Assembly (NCBI GenBank): GCA_021292105.1
Contig: CM037857.1
Location: forward strand, 42,587,464 to 42,651,463
DNA: 64,000 bases
Direction: 5' to 3'
Source: Anadara kagoshimensis
Lineage: Eukaryota; Mollusca; Bivalvia; Arcoida; Arcidae
The position numbers and the translations under genes were made by a program. Under the pieces are notes generated by a model. It had not been told where the DNA came from. It did no database searches and worked only from the letters and a program-made list of their open reading frames with translations. This document shows positions 12,044-24,700 of the stretch, in pieces (the stretch's first letter is position 1; each line of letters begins with the position of its first letter).

Positions 12044-12420
12044 ATTGGTCTCAAACTCAAACAGTGTTTCATATTATAAAACATCTCGAATGTAAAAATA
12101 TACAGATGTTACCAGTTACCATGGATTTGCAATAGTTTATGCCTATGGATTGTACTTAATTTAGTACCCATGTACAAACTTCAGAGCAATGATTTGAACA
12201 AATAACCAATGGTAAATAATAGTTTTGACATTCTATTGATGAAAATGTTGTAATATCTAAGAAATAATTAAGTCATAGAAAAAAATACATATAGTGATGA
12301 AAGCATCAAATTACTGAAACATTTACCATGATATAAGATATAACAATCTAACTGTATAATGTATTGTATCAGATAACATTTATCAACAAAAGAAATAACT
12401 AGAAAGAGAAGTGAAATAAC

Positions 12421-12756
12421 TCATTTGGCATGTTCTCGAGGTTTATCTTTATGGGTATGTGAAAACACTGGTGGAGGGACAAACATGGGTAATGGCATTG
12501 AAGGAAATACACTGCCTCCTCCCCGGTTTCGTTGCATCATTTCTTCAAAGGCATGTGCTTGTGCAGCACTGGCTCGGATATAACTGGCTTGATATAACTG
12601 TTGCATCTGTTGTGGTGTTGGTAAAAATGGAGAAGGAGGCTGCGGAACTGGATATGGTGACACAAATTGTTGTGGAAATGCTGGATGTACTGGTCCTGAG
12701 AGATCTCCTGGAATTGGACTCTGTGGAATTTTTAAGCTGCCTTCCTGTTTTGTTTC
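12421..12756 (-). CDS. ARID5B-like: ARID5-like exon 12, C-terminus and stop
   Basis: 336 bases including the TGA stop, 111 residues (903-1013), acceptor CTGTTTTAG|GAAA. Pro-rich (PYPVPQPPSPFLPTP), then a Gln/Ala helix (QQMQQLYQASYIRASAAQAH) and FEEMMQRNRGGG, ending KPREHAK. The 3' UTR runs toward lower coordinates; I cannot fix its end because several TTTATT (minus-strand AATAAA) sites occur between 8590 and 10170. Confidence 0.9.
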   Translation of the reverse strand, partial: ETKQEGSLKIPQSPIPGDLSGPVHPAFPQQFVSPYPVPQPPSPFLPTPQQMQQLYQASYIRASAAQAHAFEEMMQRNRGGGSVFPSMPLPMFVPPPVFSHTHKDKPREHAK

Positions 12757-15700
12757 CTAAAACAGATATTATAAAGATTCATCAAATGTTTGTAAGGTGT
12801 ATAAAATGTCTGACATAGAAAAAAGAAATTTGCAGCTGAAACATATGTACATGTACTGTGTAAAAGCAAATGCAACCAAGAATTTGATAAAACAAATGAA
12901 AGGCAGCTGTAAACAAGATTACCAAGTAACATTAACATACATGTAATTACATGTATATTGGGATCAAAAATTCCCATAGGATGTAATGACAAGTAATGGC
13001 AAATAAGGCTCCAATAAAACACACACACGCATGTGTGTATGTACATACACATACACACACACCTTTGGTATGTAGCATCTACATAGAAGGTATAATTCCA
13101 TCTACTTGCACAATAAAATAACATTTCGTTAAATAGGCAACTTACCAAACACCATTTTTAACTCTTTAAAGAAATTCATCCAGAATTAAAATAAGAAAAC
13201 ATATACAACACTAACTGGATAGAGAGTAGAAAGTTACAAAAACACAAGGACACATCCAAAACGAAAATCAAATGTACTGTGAAATCATTTGTTGTCGTGG
13301 TGTCCAATTTTCATGGTTTTATGAAAAAATAAATTTGTGGTTTGTGATTTCTATTTAAAATAAATTTGCAATTTATCTGCATATGTTACTGTAAACATGT
13401 TTAATTTTGTGTGTATTTATTTTTAAAGTACAATATATGACATTTAGACATATCAGTGTAGTTAAAATGTTGTGTTTTTTTAAATATGCACTGTAACACA
13501 ATAAGCATGATATAATTTTCGCGAAAACAAAAGTCCATGAAATAAGTGAAAATTAATAAACAACAAATATAAAATATGTTACAGTATTTTGTTTACATGT
13601 AAGTTTGTGGGTCATGGTATCCATGGAAACAACAAAAATTGAAATACCAGGTAAATTAGTGCTTTCACAGTGACTGAAAACTAAATGTTTCTGATAAACA
13701 CAATATATTATACTTACTGATTTGATTTTACTGTCACCAGAGGGTTGTATCTTTGAATCTTTGTTGAATAACTGTGATGGATGACTGAACACACTTGGTT
13801 TAGACTTTTTCACTACATTATGAGGTGATTCTGTCCTTGACCCTGGTATGTGTTGGACACTTATATTGTTGGTCTTTGTTGACGATGAAGATATATGTTT
13901 GTGAGAACTATGTGACATCTTCTTAGATAGATCCTGTGGCGAGTCTAATTGCACACGAGGTGAATAGCATCTCAGGTCAACGGCATCTGAATTATTGCCG
14001 TTTAATTTCTGAGTTTCTTTTTTCACAAATGATTCTAGTTTTCGTAGTGTCTTCATACTGAGATCTGTGGGTTGTTCACTGTCTTGTGTATTGGATGATG
14101 AATTCTTTGTGTTGGAGGAACCATTTTCCACCTTTGGTCTTTTTGGACTCTCAAAGTCAAACAGTAACGATTTGTTTGCAAAAGGAGGTCTGTATGGACT
14201 TGGAATGTGAGACATTGGTGAAGCACTAAATGGTCGTTTAAGTCCGTTCATGTGCGCTGGTGGTGTCATTAGACATTTCATTGAATTAGGAGATGACGAT
14301 GATGACCTGAAGGGACTACTTGGAACACTATGATGCGACTTGCTATCACTAGATTTTGAGTTTGTTGTCATAGTGACCTGAGCATGTTGTGTATTTGAAT
14401 TTCTGTTTCCTGATTTTGAATGTGATGACGAAATGGACGACATCGATGATGATAATGATGATGTCTCATGCGTTGCTGCCTTTGAACTTTTTGGATGATG
14501 AAGTAAATGATTAGTATCCGTTGGTGATGGCGGAATAAATGCTGGTAAGTTTAACGGTAAATGATGCATTATGGGTAATCCAAGTGGAGAAACTGCTCCC
14601 ATAGGCATAAAGGCTGGTGGATAAAACATGGCTGCTGGATGACCTCCCATCAGGGGTAAAGTAGGACTAAAGGGTAGGAAACCAGGAGATGGTAGTGAAG
14701 AATGTTTTGTATCAGGTGTTTTAGCACTTATTTTTTCAGATTGCACTTTATCCGATTTTTCCACCGCTGTATCACCATTGGACTGGTGATGATACTGTAA
14801 CACAGATTTTGAAGTAACTGTATTTTCAGTTTTCACATCAGTTTGTTTTGTTGTAGATTTGTCTGGATTCAGAGGCACTTTATTTTCCTTTGGTTCTTCT
14901 TTAGGTTCCACTTTCTCTGACTTTATTTTTGTAGAGCTGATTTCTTCTTTCAACGCCGGATTGTCTAGAAGGTTCTTGACTGTCTTTGGATGTGAGACCA
15001 CTCTTTTCAACTGAAAAATAAAATGCAAAGTTGTGATTCAATTTTGTAAGTACAGTCAAACCTGTCTATAAAGGCTACCTAAGAACCAGAAAAAGTGGCC
15101 TTTATATGCAGGCTCAAATAATATAAATAAAGAACAATTGGGATACAATTCTACTGACCTTTATAAGCAGGTGACCCTTATATAGAGGTTGCCTTAAGCT
15201 GGAAAGTCAAACCTTGATTCATTGGCACTATTTGTTCAGTCATATTTGGGCATTCTAATGGGTTTTGTGGTAAATCCAGGGAGGTTTATTAAGAACAACA
15301 TACTGGTAGAAGAAATGGATTTTGAGACTTTTAAAATAGTATATGATATCAAAGTCAATAAATAAAATAGAGACAAAAATACAAAATATAGCTTTAGCAG
15401 AAAATCTTTCAATAAATGTCAATATTTTTAAAAAAATTATTAGTAGCAAAATTTCCAAATTTTGTAATAAATATAGTCCTTTTTAAGTATTCTTACAAAA
15501 ATTTGCTAAAATATGTTACTTTATTAAAGAATATCTCTGAAATTAGTAGCTAATGTTGATTTTGGTTACCATGAATGGAAACATAGTTTATGTACCAACT
15601 CTTGTTTTATTGGAGATGTTCATCTAATCAATAATGGTGCTCACAATTAACAGTAAATGCACCATGAAATTTAAAATAATTTTGAATAACAACACATATC

Positions 15701-18700
15701 TTTTTTAAACACAAATGAGCTGTAAAAATACTAGTGAAGCTATAAAATGATTATGAGAAGTTTTATCTTTTTGTATCAAAAAAACACATGAAATGATTAT
15801 AAAATATTTCATCTTTTGTATGAAATGATTATGACATGTTTTTATATGAAATGATTATGAAATGTTTTTATATGAATGAATATGAAATATTTTACTTTTT
15901 ATATGAAATTATTATGAAATGTTTTTATATGAAATGTTTTTATATGAAATGATTATGAAATGTTTTTATATGAATGAATATGAAATATTTTACTTTTTAT
16001 ATGAAATTATTATGAAATGTTTCATTTCTATGAAATGATTATGAAATATTTTACTTTTTATATGAAATGATTATAAAATGTTTATTCATTTGAAAAGATT
16101 ATGAAATGTTTTGTTGTTTGTATGAATTGATATGAAATGTTTTATTTTTGCATGAAATGATAATAAAATATTTCATCTTTTGCATGAAATGATTATGGAA
16201 TATTTAATTTTTAACATGAAATGATAAATCATGAAATATTTTATCTACATGAAACAAATATAAAATGTTTTATCTTTTGTATGCAATGATTATGAAATTT
16301 GTTTATTCATATGAAATATTTATGAAATTTTTTAAATTTTGTATGAAGTGATTAAATAATTTATCTTTTGTATGAAATGGTTATAAATGCTTTATCTATA
16401 TCATATATGAAATAACCATGAAATGTTCTGTCTTTTGTATGGAATAATTATGAAATGTTTTATCTTTATATGAAATGATCATGAAATGTTTTGCTTATAT
16501 GAAATGACTGTAAAATTTTTATGTTTTGTTGAAATGATTCAATATGAAATATTTTATCCGCTATATGAAATGTGATCTATTGACAAACCTTATCTCTCTC
16601 GACAGCTTTTAATTTACGTAGTTTCTCCCACTGTCTGACTTTCTCATGTAAGTTTATAAACCTGTCTTTAAGTCTCCGTTTCTAAATGTGAAAATTTATT
16701 ATTTATTAACTTAAAAACCCAAACTAAACTTAAAAAATGTCTATTTAAAGTTTCAAGACAGTCTGTTGATCCAAAATAAAGAAAATGATACTTTTTGTCT
16801 CGAACAATAATATGCATAAATTTATTGTAACACTTAATTGAATATCTCTATTTACTTAAAAAAATTAGGAAATATGCTGTGATTATTTAAAAAAAAAGTA
16901 AAACTTATCTGAAATTGAAAAAAATATTTGAAATCCAGTTAAACAAATATATAAAAGTGATCTAAAATTAAAACATATTCTAATTGTCAGAGTCAATATC
17001 ATCAAAATAGATGTGACTAAGTTACAGTTTCCAATCCTACCGTAAATTTTTTATTACATTTAAAATTAACATATTTTTGAAGTATTTATCAAGGATTTTG
17101 ATCTTTACACTTCTTTATGTGATGCATTAGTCTGTGCTTGTGTTTTACTTTTTGCCCATGTAATCGGTGTACTTTGACTCCGCGAATTAAAATTTCATCT
17201 GTGCCAATAAAATCTTTCATCTCCGAAATCAAAATATATCATCTCAGCAAGTAAAAAATATTCATCTCTCATTCAGAGCATTAACTTTTCTCTATGTAAA
17301 ATTCTGATATGTTAAACATTTATTTCCATGATCAGAGTTGGTGTGTATTAGATCTATCTTGTTTGCGAAATGTGACTAAACTAGTATAAATTGTAAATAA
17401 AAGGGGAGTAAGTTAAATCTCATAATATTTCATCTTCGTGGTTAAAAATATATCATCTCAGCAAGTAAAAATATTCATCTCTCATTCAGAGCATTAACTT
17501 TTCTGTATGTGAAATTCTGATACATTACACATTTATTTCCACAATTAGGGTTGGTATGCATCAGATCGATCTTGTTTGCGAAATGTGAGTGAAATACTCT
17601 AAATTAAAAAATTAGGTGAGTGAGTTAAAGCTTATGACGTTTTTTTTTTTTCATTTTACCTTTACATATATATTTCCTGTTTACAGGTAATTCGCAGAGA
17701 TGAAGTATACATTGATCGCGGAAATAAAGTATTACAATTTTTTAAATTTTGCGGAGATGAAATGCACCCCATGTGGAGATGCACATCAGCTGAGAGTAGG
17801 ACACTTTCTTAATGATCACAGAATGTCCTTCTATCTAGGTTTTTAAAATGTTTAAATTATAAGTAGCCAAATTTCCAAAATATGTTAAAAAAAACATACC
17901 GGTAGTCTATTTTAAGGCATTTTTTAAATTTTTTTCTAAAATATGTTACTTTTTGAAAGAATTTCTCAAAAATTAGCAACCAATGATTAATTTTGGCTAC
18001 CAGGCAATGAAACATAGACCATACTTGGCAGATGAAACCATGTAAACAAGTCAAATTATACTGGATTGTACGCTCATAAAGCTCAAGTATTCAATATAAA
18101 ATACAATTTTTTTTAAAAAGTACAGAAAAGAAATGTTAGTTGTGCAACAAGACATTTTTCAATACTGGCATAGTGTAAAGCAAGTACTGTATTAAAAAAC
18201 ATTCATGAGGAAGAAATATTTTCCAATTTTCAAGGTGACACTTATACAGCGAATATATCTTCTCAGCAAAAATTATTTATTTCCTTTAATTCACTTTCCT
18301 TACAGTTGAAACCGTGAAAATTTCTTACCATGAAATAGTTTAGAAGATCATAACTGCAGTTTAGAAGATCATAACTGCGAGTTTCCAACCGCTAATGTTT
18401 CTTCTTATACAGTAGTATAACTTAATATTGAGAGTGTAACACAAAGAGTATAGGTATAGAATAAATGACATACCCTCTTTATAATTCCATCATCTTTATT
18501 AATCCCACTGCTTTCTTCATCTCTCTTTACCGACTTGAATCTATTTCGTACATCATTTTTAGCATTTGCCAAAAGTTTAGCCTTCTTTCTTTTCAATCCA
18601 TAACTGTTATTTTCTGTTTCACCTCTCACATGCTTTTCATATGGCCATAAAAGTCTAAAACAAAAGTAAGGTTATCTTCAAAACAAAATAGATGATATAT

Positions 18701-21700
18701 TTGGTGTTTGCTATTAAAATTCCTGTTTCAAATGATTCTATAACTCAGAATATGTGGAGATTATGTGGACAAATGTCAAGAACGGCCACTGTTTTTATCA
18801 CCCTTCAAAACCACTAGATTGACCTTTTTAACTTTGGATTTGTATTCTGTGTGACTTGTAAACCTTGTTGCCATATATTCTTTTACAGTTACCAGGTTTA
18901 CACAAGGCACAGGTTACTTCCCTTATACTGTTTATGTACCTGGCAAATTTACAAACATAGTTCTATGTTATGTACCCTGGCAAGTTAAACAATCACCATG
19001 TGAGAAATTTCTTTGAAAGGTGACAAACTAAAATAATGATTCAGATCAAGTACAATATAGTCTCCAATATAATAATGATTATCTTACTTTTCATAATGTC
19101 TACGTGTACAGGTAGCTGCACTTGTACTTGAAGGATCACCACCAAGTTTATCATACAGGTGTTTCCATAATCGCTTTGTAGATATCTAAAAATAAACAAA
19201 TAAATAGTAATTTCTGGAGAATATATACTTGTATAATAAAAATGTTTCAGTTTTTAGGTATTTATAATAAAAATGTAGAAATATATAAAGTCTTTTGTTT
19301 TCTTTATAAGCCTCCCTTGATTTACTAGGTTTCCAAAAATTCATAAATTATTAGTAGTCAAATTTGCAAATTTTGTGAAAATATAGGCCTTTTTCAATAT
19401 TTACTTACAAATTTACAAAAAAGGGTTAATTTTTGAAAGAATTTCTCCAAAAAATTAATAGCCAATGACAATTTTGGCTATAAGGATTGGAAACAACAGG
19501 GTTTATCACCAAACCCCTTTATAATGCCAAAATTTGTCTCAAACAAATAGGGTGATGAATAGATGTGTTACTATATATTGAAATTGACCTACAATATTTT
19601 CAAAAATTAAGTCTGATATTCAGTTCCTGAAATCCTTCACAGATTTGTAAAATTCTGGTAGTAATTGTACCTACCTGTTCATAACCTCCTAACTTCTGTG
19701 CATAGGTATAAAAAAGATAAAGGTCAACTGGAAAAAAAAGAAAAACATAATTGATTAATTCTGATTATAATTGCTGGCGTGCGTTATTGGCATAGCAATG
19801 GAAGTTATAGCACTATAAATGCCATTTCTAGACAGTTAAATGGCTACATTTACATTTTGCATTTTAAAAATAATATTTTTGTCTCTTTATCCTTAAATAA
19901 ATTTAAAACACTGTCGTGTGTACAACATGCATTTCTAATCCCTGGAACAACCAATCAATGAAGTCATGCATATAGGCTTTCGAAAAAATGAGTGACGTCA
20001 CAATAGAAATGGTAATTATAATCTTATAAACAAAGTCTAAATCAATAAAACATCACAAATGTAAATATTCCTTTATATTTACATTTATGATGTTCGATTG
20101 TATTAAACTCTGTTTGAGACCAAATGAAGCTATAGGACTATAATTACATTTGTTAATGTGATGTCACTCATCTCTTGCTTACGCCTATACTCGTGACGTC
20201 ATTGATTGGCTTTTCCAGCAATTGGAATTGCATGCCAAACACGACAGCGTTTTATATTTATTTCAGGATTCAAAACAAAAGTAAGATTTTCAAAAATTGC
20301 GAAATGTAAATAATTATAACCATTGGGCTGTCTAGAAATGGCATTTATAGTGCTATAACTTCCATTGCCGTGCAAAGCAAACTAATCATAACACGCTAGG
20401 GCACATTTATCAGTTTCCTTTGCATGACAATGGAAGTTATAGCACTATAAACACTATTTCTAAACAGTTCAATGGTTAAATAAATCTCATATACCATATT
20501 CATTTCATTCTCAATTTTGATTCCACACATGGCAGATGTAGCTAGACAGGAGGTGCTTAACCTTCCCCAAGCACCTGGCCTCACCACTGACTCAGGGATA
20601 TTGCAAACCTAGGCTTTGATGTCTCTGTGTCCAGGATTGCCCTGGATATATTTGACATCTCATAGTTTCATGTTCCTTTCATTCTCAATTTTGATTCCAC
20701 ACATGGCGGGTGAAGATAGCCAGTCAGTAGGTGCTTAACCTTCCCAAGCACCTGGCCTCACCTCCCTGGTGGAAGTTCACGTGTTTAACTTAATTTGCCT
20801 GTTTTCTTTGTTTTCGCCTTTGGGATTGTGATTTGGACATAGACTGGTATGTTAGTGTTTTATTTAAATTTTTTATCTAAATCGGTTAATATCTTGTTAT
20901 TAAATGAGTCACAGGTTTTGGAACACAGGTACAGATTATTTCCATAAACCTTTTCCCTGTGCTCTGTTTGGAGCAAGATGCACTTCCTGACATTTTCATA
21001 TGAAATACCAGTAAGCTGAGCAAAAAATATGTTTTATGTCTCTTATAGTCACAATAAAGTTGAACTTTACTTGAACATACAACCTCCACAACCTGACATG
21101 CTGCAAATATAGTACAATATTGAAACCCGGTGATTTTGTTGCATTTTGTAAAAACTACCTTCTGCCTTTTGAACTGCGAAAATTTGAAGTTCTGAAATAC
21201 AGGTAAAAGCTGACACACTTGCAAAAGCTTAGGATCCTCATTGCAAAGATGTTATATTGTGACAATATTTAACATTTTGTGGGCAGGAATAACTTGATTT
21301 AATTTGCTAGTATATCCCTGTTGTTTTGGGAAATTTTAGTGGTCAAATTGGAAAATTTAGTCATTTTTCCCCAGGGGGAAACTACCTTTATTCTGTTGTA
21401 ATTTTAGGCAAACAAAATCACTGAAACCAAACAAATCTCGCCATATAATAACTAGAGTTGCCAGTCTTGATAATTACTTGAGGTGACTTGTCAGGAATAT
21501 ACATAAAATATCCACTTACTTTGTCTAAAACCCAGTGATGGTATTCTATTTATGGGTGTGTTACGTTTCTTCATGAATTTGTGTAGACTAAATAAAAATG
21601 ACTGTTCATCTTTGCTGACTAGATCTTTATCAAATCTGTAACCATTACGTAATGCTGACATACGTTTACCCATCTGAAAAACATAAATCAAAAATATTAT

Positions 21701-24700
21701 AGCATACAAATGATTATTGGTGATAATAAAAAAATCGTTGTTAAAGGCATAACGATTTTGATCATCGATTAAAAGTTGGCCGGTTAAATTATCAGCAAAT
21801 AGTATCCACTGCCAAAAAAATACTCCGGTTGTAGCCAGAAATACAGATTATCACTAAGAAACTACTGAAAGCACATCTTAAAAAATGGCTGCACGGGTGT
21901 CGCCAACAACTCACAATAGTTATATATCATAATTTATAAATTTTTGTGACTCTTTTTAACTATTCACCTTAGGCTCAAAATTATTTTTCACAGATCTTAC
22001 AGAAGACAATTTATAAATTTCTGTGAAAATTTTTAACTCTTCACCATTGGCTCAAAATTATTTTTCATAAATCTTACAGAAAAAGATAATAAATTTTTGT
22101 GACAATTTTTAACTCTTCACCTTGACTTTGACAGGTTGAATTTGTAATGATTTCTCTGAAGATGTTTCATCAGAGTCTTGGTTAGAATCTTGAGTAGTTG
22201 ATCTCTTTTTCCTGGGACGACCTTTCAAATTTGGAGCTGAAACAAAAATAAACAAAATAAATAACAAAAATAGAAAACACCCAGGAAATATAAAAACGTT
22301 TGCAAGAGATATCAAAACAGTATGGCTCAACAGAACATCTAGTTATAATCATCAGAAAAATCTCTTCATTAGACACTTACTCACACTGAATTCCCTTGAT
22401 AGCTTACTCACATTGATAGCTCACATCACAAGCTCCTGTGGACTTATAGCTGTTGTTCATAAATAGAGCAAAGCAGAGTGGAGAGGGGAGTTTTATGCCC
22501 CGGTCAAGATTCTTTCTCTTGTATTAAAGTTGTCAGTATTGAGATGGTAGAGGAATCATGAGTGACTGGAGAAAACCAATGACTCTTGGCACACAAACTG
22601 ACCAGTTTGATACTATACTGTAATTTGCCAGTGTGTGATTTGAACCTAGGCTGTGAGAGGGGCTGTTAATGTAAACCAACTTTTGTTCCCGTGCATTTAA
22701 CTTTTGCATGTTTCGGGAAGATAAAATAATCGTGAAAGTTAATCATCGCAAATTTGTTACCGAAGATGGTTTTATTTGTACCAAATATTTGGCTAAAAAC
22801 AATATCGCGAAAGATAATAGTAGCGTAATGGTTTTGGTAAGAGAATTATGAAAGTTATACCCGCAAATAAATGTTGGTTTACGGTATCTGTAAGAAAAAG
22901 AGGCAGTACATATTTCAGACTTAATAAAAGAATCTGTCTCGATATAAGTGAAATATTCTTGTCTGGGACGTAAAACCCCAGTCATTCAATCAACCAATCA
23001 AACTACATGTATACTGTTTATTTTTGATACAAGTTTTACAGTCGAACCTGCATATAAAGGTCACCCAAGGGAACCAGTTAAAGTGACCTTTATGTGAACC
23101 AATAAACGTGACCTTTATGTGCAGGTGGTCTTCATATGCAGGTTCAAATAATATGAATAAAGAACAATTGAGCTACAATTCTACTGGCCTTTATAAGCAG
23201 ATGGTCCTTAAATAGAGGTGGCCTTTCAGGCAGGTTGGGATGTCTTACCTAAGTGGTCACATCGTAACTCGAAATCATCTATATCAGGATGATCAAATGT
23301 GTCTCTACAAAACAGAATTCTACTATTGGCATGTGGTGATGTGATCCCTCCTATAGCACGGACTATTGCATTTTTAAGCCACTTATCTGCCACATTTTCC
23401 AGCCTTTTTAATACAGCTCTGTATCGACAATACTGGGGATAACTAAGGATAATCACATGTGTTGATGTTACATCATGTGAGTTACCTGTAACAATTTCAA
23501 AAAAAAAAAATACATAAATAAAATAATTATACATTACATGTCTGACATTGAAGCTTACAAATACACTTATATAAAGGAAAGCAAAAACACAATACAATGT
23601 CAGACTGGAGTAATGGAGTTTTATCACTTAAATCAAAGCAGTCAGTTCTGAGATAGTAGAGGAAACTGAAGTGCCAGGAGAAAAACCACCCTTATCCTTC
23701 AGTAGGCAAACTGACAAACTTCTGAGGAAAAAAGAAACAATATATATTTTCGGTAACTTGAATCACTGACTTGGGTAAATTCAGATCTTACATTCTCTGT
23801 ATTGAACAGTTTTACAAAGTTAACTTGAGAACTATAATAACTATAACTGTCTCTTGAGAGCTAAATACCCCCCCTCAACATTTTATGTATTCCCATGACC
23901 ATGACCCTGACCTTTCAGATTTGACCTTGGTTCAAGGTCATGACACACCTTTGGTCCATGAAGGTTATTTAAGTTTTATGACAGTCCTCCAAAGGAATTC
24001 TAAGATAAGGCCCGAACATCATTTTACATGGACACAGACAGACAGACATGGTGACTTCTATATACTCCCCTCAAACTAGTTTGCGGGGTTATAAATACAT
24101 AAAGCATGAATAAGAACCCAACAGTCAAGTTCTGGTTGTAAGCAGACATTGTGAAGATAAACTTTAAAATAATTCAATATATTTTGCAAAATTAAATTTC
24201 AAGATGTTTAATGACACTTCATTTTTATGAACTGTTATCCACAAATTCTGACTTAAAGGATTTTTCAAGGTCTGTGTGAAACTGTAAACAATCAATTTAT
24301 TACAGTTTACCATGAGAAAGGCTTTGAGTTCTATCATCTCACCTAATGCCTGTTTTTCTTTTTGAACATCTGATAGGGTGTGTTTACATGTAGTAGCTGG
24401 AAACATCTTTGGTGATTCTCTACTGGATGGAATATCATCCATCTGATACGGTTCTCTGCCTGCCGTCCACTCAACATGGTCAACTATCAATGTTACTAAA
24501 TCTTCTAACTTTAACACTAACTTCTCAGAGATGGACAATATCTCATCCTAAATAAAATAATAAAATGAAAAATCTATGAAAAGTATGAAAATATAGCAAG
24601 CATTTGTTAATTTGTTTCATCTCTTGGCAACATAAGAAAATGTACCTTAACAAAAGAAAGTTGCATGTTTGTATTTTAATTTGTTTCATCTCTTGACAAC

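Noticed and set aside
12459-12818. 119-residue plus-strand open frame
   Set aside because: Antisense shadow of ARID5-like exon 12, which has strong splice and coding evidence on the other strand.
13553-13717. Extension of the exon 11 frame beyond its donor
   Set aside because: The continued frame loses similarity and composition right after TCA|GTAAGT, and a good exon 12 follows in phase.
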